The notes beneath the pieces were generated by a model, which was given only the letters and a program-made list of their open reading frames with translations, made no database searches and was not told where the DNA came from. Below are positions 1-6,981 of a DNA stretch of 18,403 bases, piece after piece (position 1 is the stretch's first letter; each line of letters begins with the position of its first letter). Location: positions 1 to 18,403 of the forward strand of contig JBEKYD010000149.1 in NCBI GenBank assembly GCA_049511335.1, in the 5' to 3' direction. The translations under genes were made by a program, and so were the position numbers. This DNA comes from JBEKYD01 sp049511335 (lineage in GTDB: Bacteria > Acidobacteriota > Terriglobia > Bryobacterales > Bryobacteraceae).

Positions 1-315
1 GCGGACAGGCCCACGAAAATGCCGTGGTTCGGCAACAAACAGCTCCTGATCCGCTTCGCCTAGAGCCGTGAAACCAGCGAAATGTTAGGTCAAGGCAGTA
101 CCGTGGAAATCGAGGCTAGCGCGAATTATGAACGGCTCAGGCCCGGCTGCCCACGATGCCTGTTAACGACGCCTTGGATTTGCCGATGACACCTGCGGCG
201 ATGAGGAGGGCCAGCGATACATTCCCGCGGCACGCCCGACACGCGTGGCTGATTAGTACAATTGGACCAGTTGCAAGGCGGCGAATCGATGAGAGACGTA
301 ACGGTTGGGTAGCAC
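1..315. other. Leading intergenic stretch, no supported gene
   Basis: I see no convincing coding region here. The first 63 bases are open on the plus strand and end in TAG at 61-63, so they could be the last 20 codons of a gene entering from the left, but nothing in that short peptide is recognisable. The minus strand is also briefly open at the left edge without a usable start. The remainder is less GC-rich than the operons to the right and precedes the AbiGi-like gene. No clear promoter or strong ribosome-binding site stands out just before 316. Confidence 0.4.
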
Positions 316-909
316 ATGGCTAGGCGCTTCGATATAAGCGACAAGCTGATCCACTTTACGCGAGGCGAGCGTGCCGACGACGCCTTCGTGAGGCTGCGAT
401 CTATCATTCGCGACGGTCGAATCCTTGGTAGCAACCGAATGATCCGCGGTGGGTACCGGTGCGTTTGCTTTACAGAAGCTCCCCTCGCCGCGTTCGCCGA
501 AGATTTCATCAGCCAGTTTCCATTTACCCGTTATTCCCAATTTGGGTTAATGTTCGAAAAGAGGTGGGTCTACGAGCGTGGTGGAAGGCCCGCGATCTAT
601 CAACCAGATGACGATTTTTGTCGTCTCCCGGAGGAACTGCGATGGCGGCATGTCCGTTTCGAGCCCGTCGCCGACCCTGTCGTCGATTTTACGTGGGAAC
701 GGGAGTGGCGCATCCCCTGCGAAGATCTGCCGTTCACACCGGCGGACGCCGTTATCGTTGTACCAAGCGCGCATTGGGAGGACGCACTGCAACGGCTTCA
801 TGACACGGATCAAGACGTGCTCGTTGACATCTATGCGCAGGTCATAGATCAGCAGATCGCAGAACTGTGGCGCGACACGTTTCGCTGGCGTATCGTGGCC
901 CTCGGATAG
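316..909 (+). CDS. AbiGi-like protein (abortive-infection antitoxin family)
   Basis: A 197-residue soluble protein with no signal peptide or membrane segment. It resembles the AbiGi family (the antitoxin-side protein of the lactococcal AbiG abortive-infection locus). Landmarks are the N-terminal SDKLIHFTRG (residues 8-17), the GGYRCVCFTEAPL block (45-57), GGRPAIYQPDDDF (89-101) and WEREWRI (127-133). The CFTE and WEREWR pattern also recalls DUF2971-type proteins, and the H-F-T followed by a leucine-rich helix and G-R-I recalls the start of ADP-ribosyltransferase-like folds; that structural link is my inference. The family is known from recall, not a search. No AbiGii-like partner lies beside it: the left side has no gene and the right side is a convergent pseudogene. 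Base composition is lower in GC than its neighbours, which suggests recent transfer. The ATG at 316 has only a weak upstream ribosome-binding site. Confidence 0.68.
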   Translation: MARRFDISDKLIHFTRGERADDAFVRLRSIIRDGRILGSNRMIRGGYRCVCFTEAPLAAFAEDFISQFPFTRYSQFGLMFEKRWVYERGGRPAIYQPDDDFCRLPEELRWRHVRFEPVADPVVDFTWEREWRIPCEDLPFTPADAVIVVPSAHWEDALQRLHDTDQDVLVDIYAQVIDQQIAELWRDTFRWRIVALG

Positions 910-971
910 ATCGAGCACTCGCTGATGTGAAAGGGCACGGCTTGGCCGCTGAACGCTCGTCGCTGACAGCT

Positions 972-1878
972 TCACTGCCATCCCAGCCGCCAGCCGAGTT
1001 TCCCAACATCGAACCAGGAAACATCCATCCCGCCCCACCGCGTCTTCCCCGCGGCTTGAAACCTGCCGCCATCGGCCGCCGATAAGATGAACGCGCACGG
1101 GGCTTCCCCGAACTGGTCGAGCCGGCGGTTGAGCCACGATTGTGCGCCCGAGGGCGCTGCCAGCACCACGGGCGTTCCATCGAACAGCGCCAGTTGCGCT
1201 TCGAAGCTCCGGTCCGCTTGTTCGTGCGGCGCCGGAAGGCCATAGGCTTGCCGGAAACGCTTGACCGCGCCCTCCAGGTCGCGGACCGCAATCACCACTT
1301 GGGCCACGCCGCGAAAGGCGCCCGTGGTGGGTTTGCCGGTCGGAAAAGCGCGCAGCGGACGCGCGGTGAAATCCTCGATCAGGAACGGAAAGAACGTGCC
1401 GTTCAGCTCGGGCCCGACGCGCGCGGTTTGCCAATCCAATCGCACACCGTCCGGCCGCGTCCGTCCGCTCGGCGACGCTCACCGTCACACCGGCGGCCGT
1501 GAGGCGTTTCGATTCCGCCGCGAGATCCCGCGACCGCACCGCCCAGGCCGTCGGACCGGCGTCTCCCTCCATCTGCTTCGCCCAGTAATGCGCGTTCACG
1601 GCCCCTCGATCCGCGCCAGGCTGGATGGCTATCAGTTCCAAGTAAGATCCGTCGGGAAAGCTGACCAGCGCCATCTCGGTGGCATGGTTGCTGTGCGGGC
1701 CGCCGTATTGCGATTCGATACCGGCCGCCGCCAGCCTGGCCTGCATGGCCTTCAGATCGCGCCCCGCCACCGTGACATGATCGATCTCGAGCGGCCCCGC
1801 GCCAAATAGCGTCTGGATCATAACGAAATAACCCATCCCCAGCGTCCAGCATCTCGCCGAAAGCATTCGCATCCTCAC
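972..1878 (-). pseudogene. VOC/glyoxalase-like protein, frameshifted
   Basis: Two reading frames on the minus strand together make one protein of the vicinal-oxygen-chelate (glyoxalase-like) superfamily. The N-terminal half contains PLEIDHVTVAGRDL, then SFPDGSYLELIAI and HYWAKQM. The C-terminal half, in another frame, contains RLDWQTARVGPELNG, FFPFLIEDFT, a second VOC repeat beginning VAQVVIAVRDLEGAVK, and ends at 972. The frames switch near 1458-1465, where CGTC occurs twice in tandem on the plus strand; removing one 4-base unit restores a continuous protein reading ERTRPDGVRLDWQTA across the junction. The start is uncertain: GTG at 1878, ATG at 1836 or ATG at 1821. Such proteins are often metal-dependent lyases, isomerases or dioxygenases, but no substrate can be given. 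It converges on the AbiGi-like gene with about 60 bases between. The frame that continues beyond the duplication to 547 is spurious and overlaps that gene. Confidence 0.75.
1458..1465. other. 4-bp tandem duplication causing frameshift
   Basis: CGTCCGTC on the plus strand is a tandem pair of CGTC (GACGGACG on the coding strand). Deleting one unit joins the two VOC frames without loss of any recognisable residue. This is read directly from the sequence; a sequencing or assembly error remains possible. Confidence 0.7.
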
Positions 1879-1930
1879 AGTCTACTCCGCCTCCGGGCCC
1901 ATTTCGCAGCCATGCAAATTCGCCGCTACA

Positions 1931-1959
1931 CAGCGACAGGCCAGGAGGCCTGTCCCACC
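1931..1959. repeat. Small palindromic repeat, copy 1
   Basis: CAGCGACAGGCC, loop AGGA, GGCCTGTC then CCAC. The core (1935-1954) is an 8-bp perfect stem with a 4-base loop. It begins only about 5 bases beyond the stop codon of the SEC-C gene on the minus strand, so it may act as a transcript-end hairpin. A shortened copy of the same unit lies at 2702-2724, upstream of the same gene. Confidence 0.6.
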
Positions 1960-2541
1960 TCACGCCGCGGCGGTGGCGGGTTTATTCAGGCAGCAGCGCT
2001 TGTATTTCATGCCGCTGCCGCAGGGGCAGGGCTCGTTGCGGCCGATTTTGGGTTTCGGGCGGCGGTAGGGTTCCTGCTTTTGTGCATGGTTGTGCAGATT
2101 TGCGGTTGTGCATTCTTGTGCAACTTTCTGTTGTGCGTCCTCTTGTTCGGGGGGCGCGGGGACATCTGAATTTGACGGGGCGTTGAAGAGGTGGCTGAAG
2201 GGGCGGGGCTTATCGGCTTTATTAAGGGTGGGCATGGCGGTTTGGATGATGAAGGTGGCGGCTTTGAGGCGGACGGACGGGGAGGCTTTCGGATCGCTGA
2301 GGATTTCGCGGAGGGAAGTGAAGGCGAGATCGGCCAAGTCGGCGGCGCGTTCGCGGTATAGGAAGTCACGGTCGGACTGGGCTTGGGCCAGGGCTTGTTG
2401 GAATTCAGGGGAATTGCGGCGCCAGTTGGCAACGGTATTGCGGTGGACGCCGGCAGCGGCGGCGGCTTGGGTGAGGTTGGCGCCGCTCAACAGGGCGTCG
2501 ATGACCTGGAACATTTGGTTGGAAAAGGGCAAATCGTTCAT
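1960..2541 (-). CDS. HTH-domain protein with C-terminal SEC-C zinc motif
   Basis: A 193-residue protein starting at the ATG at 2541 (MNDLPFSNQ). Residues about 23-41 form a helix-turn-helix (LTQAAAAAGVHRNTVANWRR), similar to homeodomain-like HTH segments in phage terminase small subunits and transposase-linked proteins. A charged helical middle (50-110) and a low-complexity Pro/Gln linker follow. The C-terminus holds a canonical SEC-C motif, GRNEPCPCGSGMKYKRCC (167-184), with Cys172, Cys174, Cys183 and Cys184 placed to bind zinc, as in SecA and in many otherwise unrelated proteins. A longer frame reaches 2724, but its extra N-terminal residues are low-complexity and lie over a repeat, so I chose the internal start. 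Function is unknown; DNA binding is likely from the HTH. Copies of one small palindrome lie on both sides of the gene. Confidence 0.7.
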   Translation of the reverse strand: MNDLPFSNQMFQVIDALLSGANLTQAAAAAGVHRNTVANWRRNSPEFQQALAQAQSDRDFLYRERAADLADLAFTSLREILSDPKASPSVRLKAATFIIQTAMPTLNKADKPRPFSHLFNAPSNSDVPAPPEQEDAQQKVAQECTTANLHNHAQKQEPYRRPKPKIGRNEPCPCGSGMKYKRCCLNKPATAAA

Positions 2542-2701
2542 GGGTTTCACTTTTCGACTACACGATAGCTTGCGAGCGGGGAAAACCGGGGTGGGGGGAG
2601 GGGGCTGAAATGGCTGTAGGGCTATGAAACGGCGGGAGTTAAAAATAGTTGGAAAGTCTGTGACCGGCGTTTCGCGAATGGGCAAAAGGCGGCCGGCACT
2701 G

Positions 2702-2724
2702 CAGCGACAGGCGGCCTGTGCCAC
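2702..2724. repeat. Small palindromic repeat, copy 2 (loop deleted)
   Basis: CAGCGACAGGC followed by GGCCTGTGCCAC matches the unit at 1931-1959 with the loop shortened to about one base. The two copies bracket the SEC-C/HTH gene in the same orientation. Confidence 0.5.
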
Positions 2725-2783
2725 GGGTGGTGGGGGAAAAGCAGGCCAGCGGTTGCCAGATACGCGATCGTGATTGCGAAGCC

Positions 2784-2842
2784 GAATGGTTACTCCGGAA
2801 GAGCGGTCGCGGCACGATTCGTAGGGCGGACCCCCGCGGGCG
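2784..2842. repeat. Half copy of the main modular palindromic element
   Basis: AAGAGCGGTCGCGG at 2799-2812 and GTAGGGCGGACCCCC at 2821-2835 match the left half of the element at 13314-13375 in the same order and nearly the same spacing. The right half is absent: sequence after 2836 turns into an unrelated GC-rich stretch. This is probably a decayed copy. Confidence 0.6.
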
Positions 2843-2924
2843 TTGACTCAACGGATTGCGGACCAATCCGGGCTTAACCGGATTCGTTCCGACGTGGGGT
2901 CGAATCCTCTCAAGCTGAGGGCGA

Positions 2925-2965
2925 GCGTCGAGACGAGTCTCGACGCGGCACGCACGAGTGCGTGC
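2925..2965. repeat. Two adjacent hairpins upstream of the exporter operon
   Basis: The first is GCGTCGAGAC (2925-2934) with a 2-base spacer and GTCTCGACGC (2937-2946), a perfect 10-bp inverted repeat. The second is GCACGCAC (2948-2955) with the same GA spacer and GTGCGTGC (2958-2965). They are followed by GTTAGGCT, the same edge sequence that ends the main palindromic elements, so they are probably modules of that repeat family. There is no T-run after them, so neither looks like a classical terminator. Confidence 0.6.
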
Positions 2966-3010
2966 GCCACGTTAGGCTAGCGCCCGGTGATTTTCCGTAC
3001 GGCAAATTTC

Positions 3011-3047
3011 ATTTGGATTCACAATAATTTGGTTTACAATGTATTTT
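3011..3047 (+). promoter_or_regulatory. Probable promoter/operator of the exporter operon
   Basis: This is an AT-rich island in GC-rich sequence. TTGGAT (3013-3018) and TACAAT (3035-3040) are separated by 16 bases and fit a sigma-70-type promoter. The same stretch is an imperfect direct repeat with a 16-base period: ATTTGGATTCACAAT (3011-3025) and ATTTGGTTTACAAT (3027-3040). The repeat overlaps the promoter and could be a regulator site, perhaps for the MarR protein encoded in the operon, although MarR sites are normally palindromic. The transcript would have a leader of about 110 bases before the adaptor ATG at 3161. Confidence 0.45.
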
Positions 3048-3160
3048 ATCGGCTGAGGTCTTCCCGTGAAACCAGCGTTCCGAAAATCTGGCGGAGGCGT
3101 GAGCGGAACAAACGCAGGCCCAGTCTCGTATTCATTTCTTCACCGAACGAGGTTTTCCGC

Positions 3161-4366
3161 ATGAAACGACCTGCCATCATTCTCGCGCTGCTTGTAGCCA
3201 TCGCCGTGGCCATCTGGTGGGCGGAGCGCCCGCGTCCGCAGACGCTGGTTTTGACCGGCACCGTGGATGGCAACGAAGTGGTGGTCGGCAGCAAGATCAC
3301 CGGCCGTATCGTCACCTTGGCGGTCGACGACGGCCAATGGGTGAAGGCCGGCGACCTGATCGCCGTGCTCGACCAGGACGAATTGCGCGCCGATCAGGGC
3401 GCCGCCGGCGATGCCGTCGCCCAAGCCCGCGCCAGCGCGCAGCAGTCCGTCGTCCAAACCGAACTGCTCGAGAACACCTTGGCCGCCAAAGTCCGCCAGG
3501 CGGAGGCGCAGTTGCAGCAGACCCAAGCGCAACAGCAACAGGCGGAGGCGCAGGTGGCGCAAGCCCAGGCCCAATTGCGGCAGGCGGAGGCGCAGGTGGC
3601 GCAAACCCAGGCGGCGGTCGCCAAAGCGCAGGACAACTTCAACCGCATCCGGCCGCTGGTGGAGCGGGACATCAACCCGCCCCAAGACCTGGTCACGGCC
3701 CGAACCGATCTCGACTCCGCCAAGGCCAACCAACAGGCCGCGGAAGCCGGAGTCGCGGCCTCGCGGCGCGCCGTGGCGGCCGCGCAGGCCGGGAGCGAGG
3801 CGATTCAGCGCTCGGTGTTGGCGGCGCGCGCGGCCCTGGCGGACGCCCAGCAGGAGCAACGCCAGGTGGCGGTGCAAAAGCAGCAGACCGACGCCCTGCG
3901 CGCGGCCGCATCGCAAGCCGAAGCCAACGCCAAGGCCGCCACGGCGCGATTCGATCAGACCCGCATTTATGCCCCCGCCAGCGGCATCGTTACCCTGCGC
4001 GCCGCCCGCCAGGGCGAGGTCGTGAACCCAGGCAATCCCATCGTCACGCTGTTCGATTTGAGCTCGACCTGGGTGGATGCGGACGTCGAGGAAACCTACG
4101 CCGACCTCATCGCCATGGGTCAGACCTTGCGCGTGCGCCTGCCCTCCGGCACGGAGGTCTCCGGCCCGGTCATCTACAAAGCCGTGGAAGCCGACTTCGC
4201 TACCCAGCGCGACGTGAGCCGCACCAAACGCGACATCAAGACCGTCGCCATCCGCGTGCGCGTGGCCAACCCCGAGGGCAAGCTGGCGCTGGGCATGACC
4301 GCCTGGGTGATGCTGCCGGTGCCGGCTTTGCCGCCGCGTCCGCCGGTCGCGAGCGCCATGGACTAG
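3161..4366 (+). CDS. HlyD-type periplasmic adaptor of an ABC exporter
   Basis: A 401-residue membrane-fusion protein that would link the ABC-2 exporter in the inner membrane to the TolC-type channel. One N-terminal membrane anchor (residues about 4-20) is followed by the first half of a lipoyl/barrel-sandwich domain (GTVDGNEVVVGSKITGRIVTL, 33-53). A very Ala/Gln-rich alpha-helical hairpin runs from about 80 to 265. The returning lipoyl half is TRIYAPASGIVTLRAARQGEVV, and the beta-barrel segment contains TWVDADVEETYADLI and the C-terminal GMTAWVML. The organisation matches the YbhG/EmrA-like adaptors. The hairpin contains three tandem 14-residue units from residue 113. I chose the ATG at 3161, preceded by GAGG at 3149-3152 and giving a clean anchor; a longer open frame upstream covers the promoter. 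It is the first gene of the operon, 5 bases before the ATPase. Confidence 0.9.
   Translation: MKRPAIILALLVAIAVAIWWAERPRPQTLVLTGTVDGNEVVVGSKITGRIVTLAVDDGQWVKAGDLIAVLDQDELRADQGAAGDAVAQARASAQQSVVQTELLENTLAAKVRQAEAQLQQTQAQQQQAEAQVAQAQAQLRQAEAQVAQTQAAVAKAQDNFNRIRPLVERDINPPQDLVTARTDLDSAKANQQAAEAGVAASRRAVAAAQAGSEAIQRSVLAARAALADAQQEQRQVAVQKQQTDALRAAASQAEANAKAATARFDQTRIYAPASGIVTLRAARQGEVVNPGNPIVTLFDLSSTWVDADVEETYADLIAMGQTLRVRLPSGTEVSGPVIYKAVEADFATQRDVSRTKRDIKTVAIRVRVANPEGKLALGMTAWVMLPVPALPPRPPVASAMD
3497..3622 (+). repeat. Three tandem 42-bp units inside the adaptor coiled coil
   Basis: CAGGCGGAGGCGCA begins at 3497, 3539 and 3581, exactly 42 bases apart. Each unit encodes 14 residues beginning QAEAQ, that is two heptads of the helical hairpin. 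The second and third units are nearly identical for about 32 bases. Confidence 0.8.
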
Positions 4367-4371
4367 CCGCG

Positions 4372-5391
4372 ATGGAAGCGCAAAGCCCATCCTCAAACGG
4401 CGTCGCGATCGAAGTCAAAGGCATCAGCAAGCGCTTCGGCACGCTGCTGGCGGTCGATAACGTCAGCTTCACCGTCCCGGCCGGCGAGATCTTCGGGCTG
4501 CTCGGCCCGAACGGCGCCGGCAAGAGCACGCTGATCCGCATGTTGACCACGCTGGTGCCGCCCACCAGCGGCACGGCCGTGGTGGCCGGCCACGATATCA
4601 TTCACGACCCCAACGCCGCCCGTTCCAACATCGGCGTGATTCCGCAGAACATGACCAGCGACCCCGAGCTCACCTGCGCCGAGAATCTGGGCATTCACGC
4701 CCGGCTTTATGGGATCACCGGAGCCCTCCGGCGCCAGCGCACGGCCGAGCTGCTCGAAGCCGTCGGTCTCTCCGACCGGGCCAACGCTCTCGCCGCCACA
4801 CTCTCCGGCGGCATGCGCCGGCGGCTCGAGATTGCCCGCGGCTTGGTGCACGATCCGCAACTCCTGTTCCTGGACGAGCCCACCACCGGTCTCGACCCAG
4901 CCTCGCGCATTTCGGTTTGGGAGATGATCACGCACCTGCGCGCGCAGCAGGGCCGGACGCTGTTTCTCACCACCCATTACATGGACGAGGCCGACCGCCT
5001 TTGCGACCGCGTCGCTATCGTCGACCGCGGCCGCATGGTAGCGCTCGATACGCCGGTGGCGCTGAAGGCTTCGGTGCCCGGCGCCAGCCGCATCGAGGTC
5101 CAGTTCGAGCCCGATCTGCCAGATGGCGCCGCCGCGCTCGAAGCATTGCCGGCCGTCAAATCGGTGCGCGCGCTGGGCTCGGCCACCTACCGCCTCTCGA
5201 GCGACCGCGGCCCGGCCTCCGCCCAGGAACTGGTCGAGCTGGCGCGCAACCACAAGCTCGAGCTGAAGAGCCTGTCGGTTGAATCCACCAGCCTCGACGA
5301 CGTTTTCCTGCATTACACCGGCCATGCGCTGGCGGAAATGGCCGAAGCCGGAGATGCCGCCGGCCGGGCAACGAGAGGCGGCCGCCGATGA
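4372..5391 (+). CDS. ABC-2 exporter ATP-binding protein
   Basis: A 339-residue cytoplasmic ATPase that would drive the permease encoded next. Visible motifs are Walker A GPNGAGKST (45-53), the signature LSGGMRRR (144-151), Walker B LLFLDEP (164-170), the D-loop TTGLDP, and the switch histidine in TTHYMDEAD (His202). The N-terminal nucleotide-binding domain is of the DrrA/CcmA type used by ABC-2 exporters; the region after about 225 is the usual C-terminal tail containing SLDDVFLHYTG. The start is the ATG at 4372, since the frame upstream runs through the adaptor gene. The TGA overlaps the permease start (ATG at 5388), so translation is probably coupled. The substrate cannot be read from the sequence; DrrA-like pairs often export hydrophobic drugs or natural products. 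Confidence 0.93.
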   Translation: MEAQSPSSNGVAIEVKGISKRFGTLLAVDNVSFTVPAGEIFGLLGPNGAGKSTLIRMLTTLVPPTSGTAVVAGHDIIHDPNAARSNIGVIPQNMTSDPELTCAENLGIHARLYGITGALRRQRTAELLEAVGLSDRANALAATLSGGMRRRLEIARGLVHDPQLLFLDEPTTGLDPASRISVWEMITHLRAQQGRTLFLTTHYMDEADRLCDRVAIVDRGRMVALDTPVALKASVPGASRIEVQFEPDLPDGAAALEALPAVKSVRALGSATYRLSSDRGPASAQELVELARNHKLELKSLSVESTSLDDVFLHYTGHALAEMAEAGDAAGRATRGGRR

Positions 5392-6500
5392 AACGAGCCT
5401 TGGCCCTGGTCGAGCGCGATATGCGCAAGTTCCGCCGCAGCCCCGCGCTGCTGTTCGCCTCCCTGGTGCTGCCGCTATTGCAGTTGATCATCCTCGGCAG
5501 TGCTTTCGGCGGCAATATCAAAAACGTCCACCTGGGCGTGGTCAATCTGGATCATGGACCCGAATCGGTGGATGTGATCGAGCGCCTGCGCGCGGTGGGC
5601 GCGAACGCCCGCACCTTTCTGCCCGTCGATTATGCCGACGAAGGCGCCGCCGTGAACGATCTGCGCAAAGGCGTGCTGAGCGCGGTGGTGATCGTTCCTC
5701 AGCACTATTCCCGCGATCTGCTGGAACAGCACCAGCCGCACCTGGCGCTGATTACCGATAACACCGATCGCTCGGTGGCCGGCGCCGTGGGCGAACAAAT
5801 GTCCAGCTTGGTGGCTTCCATCAACGCTCCCCAGGTCCCGCCCCGCGAACCGCCCCAGGCCCTCCTCGACGTGGTCGAGGTCTACCCCTACATCGACTAC
5901 ATGAAGTACCTCCTGCCCGGTTCCATGGTGCTAGCCATCTTCGTCACCGCCATGATCGGCGGCGGAATGCTGTTCATCGACGACAAATCCCGCGGCCTCC
6001 ACGAGGGCTACATGGTCACGCCCATCACCAAGTGGGAGCTGATTCTCGGCTTCAATCTTTCCGGCGTGATCAAGGCCGTGCTGGCGGGAGAGACCGTGCT
6101 GGTGCTGGGAGCCATCGTGGCGAGAGTGCCCAACTTCTTCCAGCCGGCGCGCCTCCTCGAGCTGACCCTCATGGTCGTGCTCACTTCCATTGCCCTGATA
6201 GGCATGATGTTCTTCATCATGGCGCGCATCAGCGATCCGCTGGTGCCGCGCGCCATCTTCGGCGTCTTGAACACGCTCCTGTTCTTCCCCAGCGGCGCCG
6301 TCTATCCGATTGCCGGTTTTCCCGTTTGGCTGCGGTGGTTGTCGGTGTGCGACCCGTTCACCTACGCCGTTCACGCCTTCCGCTCGCTCCTGCTCAAGGA
6401 CTTCGGCATCGCGGCGGTCACCGGCGACATCTTCGCGCTGACATTGACTTCGGCCGTGGTGCTGGGGGGCGCAACCCTGTTGTTCCGGCGGACATTATGA
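5388..6500 (+). CDS. ABC-2 type exporter permease
   Basis: A 370-residue inner-membrane protein. One membrane helix lies near residues 20-40 (ALLFASLVLPLLQLIILGSA). A large extracytoplasmic domain follows (about 45-175, including VNLDHGPESVDVIERL). Five C-terminal helices follow, including MVLAIFVTAMIGGGMLFI, the VLVLGAIVARV region, LMVVLTSIALIGMMFFIMA, and the NTLLFFPSGAVYPIAGFP segment before WLRWLSVCDPFTYAVHAFRSLL. This 1+5 layout with a periplasmic loop is typical of the YhhJ/YbhS/YbhR group of ABC2_membrane_3 permeases. The start overlaps the ATPase stop and the TGA at 6498-6500 overlaps the ATG of the MarR gene. Probably two copies form the membrane channel, because only one permease gene is present. 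Confidence 0.92.
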   Translation: MKRALALVERDMRKFRRSPALLFASLVLPLLQLIILGSAFGGNIKNVHLGVVNLDHGPESVDVIERLRAVGANARTFLPVDYADEGAAVNDLRKGVLSAVVIVPQHYSRDLLEQHQPHLALITDNTDRSVAGAVGEQMSSLVASINAPQVPPREPPQALLDVVEVYPYIDYMKYLLPGSMVLAIFVTAMIGGGMLFIDDKSRGLHEGYMVTPITKWELILGFNLSGVIKAVLAGETVLVLGAIVARVPNFFQPARLLELTLMVVLTSIALIGMMFFIMARISDPLVPRAIFGVLNTLLFFPSGAVYPIAGFPVWLRWLSVCDPFTYAVHAFRSLLLKDFGIAAVTGDIFALTLTSAVVLGGATLLFRRTL

Positions 6501-6970
6501 CCATGCCCCGCCCGGTCAAGAAAAGAACTGCCGCCAAGGTAACGGCCGTGTTGCAGCCGGCCGCGCCCGGATTGTGGTTTTGTACTTGGAAGATCTGGCT
6601 GGAAGTACGGCGGCGTTTGGATCTTGTCCTGGCGCCGCTCGGGCTGCGCTCGCGCGACTTCTGGCTGCTGCAGATCGCGGGCTCCGGCAACTCTTCGCAG
6701 CATGAGATTGCCGACGTCTTTGGCCTCGATCCCAGCTCGATCGTGGCCATGCTCGATAGCCTGGAGCGCCGCGGCCTGCTGCGCCGCGAGCGCAATCCGC
6801 GCGACCGCCGCGTGCAATGGGTGCGGCGCACCGAGGCCGGCGACCGCTTGTTCGCCCGCGCGCTGCCACGCGCCCAACGCGCCGAGGCGCGGCATTTGGC
6901 GCTGCTTTCGGCGGCGAATCAGAGCCAGTTATTGACTGCCATGCGCAAATTGGCGACGACTTCGAAATGA
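6497..6970 (+). CDS. MarR-family transcriptional regulator
   Basis: A 157-residue winged-helix regulator. A basic N-terminus (MTMPRPVKKRTAAK) precedes helices with RSRDFWLLQIAGSG. The DNA-recognition region is SSQHEIADVFGLDPSSIVAMLDSLERRGLLRRERNPRDRRVQWVRRTEAG; the DRR wing matches the hallmark of MarR proteins. It probably controls the exporter operon and may release DNA when an export substrate binds, as is usual for MarR-linked efflux pumps; that role is inferred from position. Start: ATG at 6497 inside the ATGA overlap with the permease stop; a second ATG at 6503 is possible. Its own stop again forms an ATGA overlap with a possible start of the next gene. It sits in fourth place in the operon, between permease and outer-membrane channel, rather than first or divergent. 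Confidence 0.88.
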   Translation: MTMPRPVKKRTAAKVTAVLQPAAPGLWFCTWKIWLEVRRRLDLVLAPLGLRSRDFWLLQIAGSGNSSQHEIADVFGLDPSSIVAMLDSLERRGLLRRERNPRDRRVQWVRRTEAGDRLFARALPRAQRAEARHLALLSAANQSQLLTAMRKLATTSK

Positions 6971-6981
6971 CGAGAGATGCC

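Noticed and set aside
547..1878. Long minus-strand open frame of 443 codons
   Set aside because: Only its first part is VOC protein; after the CGTC duplication it reads out of frame, becomes Arg/Pro/Ser-rich and overlaps the well supported AbiGi-like gene.
2542..2724. N-terminal extension of the SEC-C/HTH protein to 254 residues
   Set aside because: It is Pro-rich, covers a palindromic repeat, and the HTH domain starts naturally after the ATG at 2541.
2639..2866. 75-codon minus-strand frame
   Set aside because: It lies over the half repeat element and has no coding character.
2840..2915. tRNA-like segment: a CGGATT/AATCCG arm with seven-base loop followed by GGGGTCGAATCC resembling a T-arm
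   Set aside because: The base before the would-be anticodon is C instead of U, no acceptor stem or D-arm can be paired, and the T-stem does not close. At most a remnant or chance.
3140..4396. 418-codon open frame antisense to the HlyD-type gene
   Set aside because: Gly/Leu/Arg/His-rich shadow produced by high-GC coding sequence on the other strand, with no domain.
4393..5325. Long antisense frame over the ABC ATPase gene, and a similar one at 6919-7986 over TolC
   Set aside because: Both mirror strongly coding sense frames and show no recognisable motifs.
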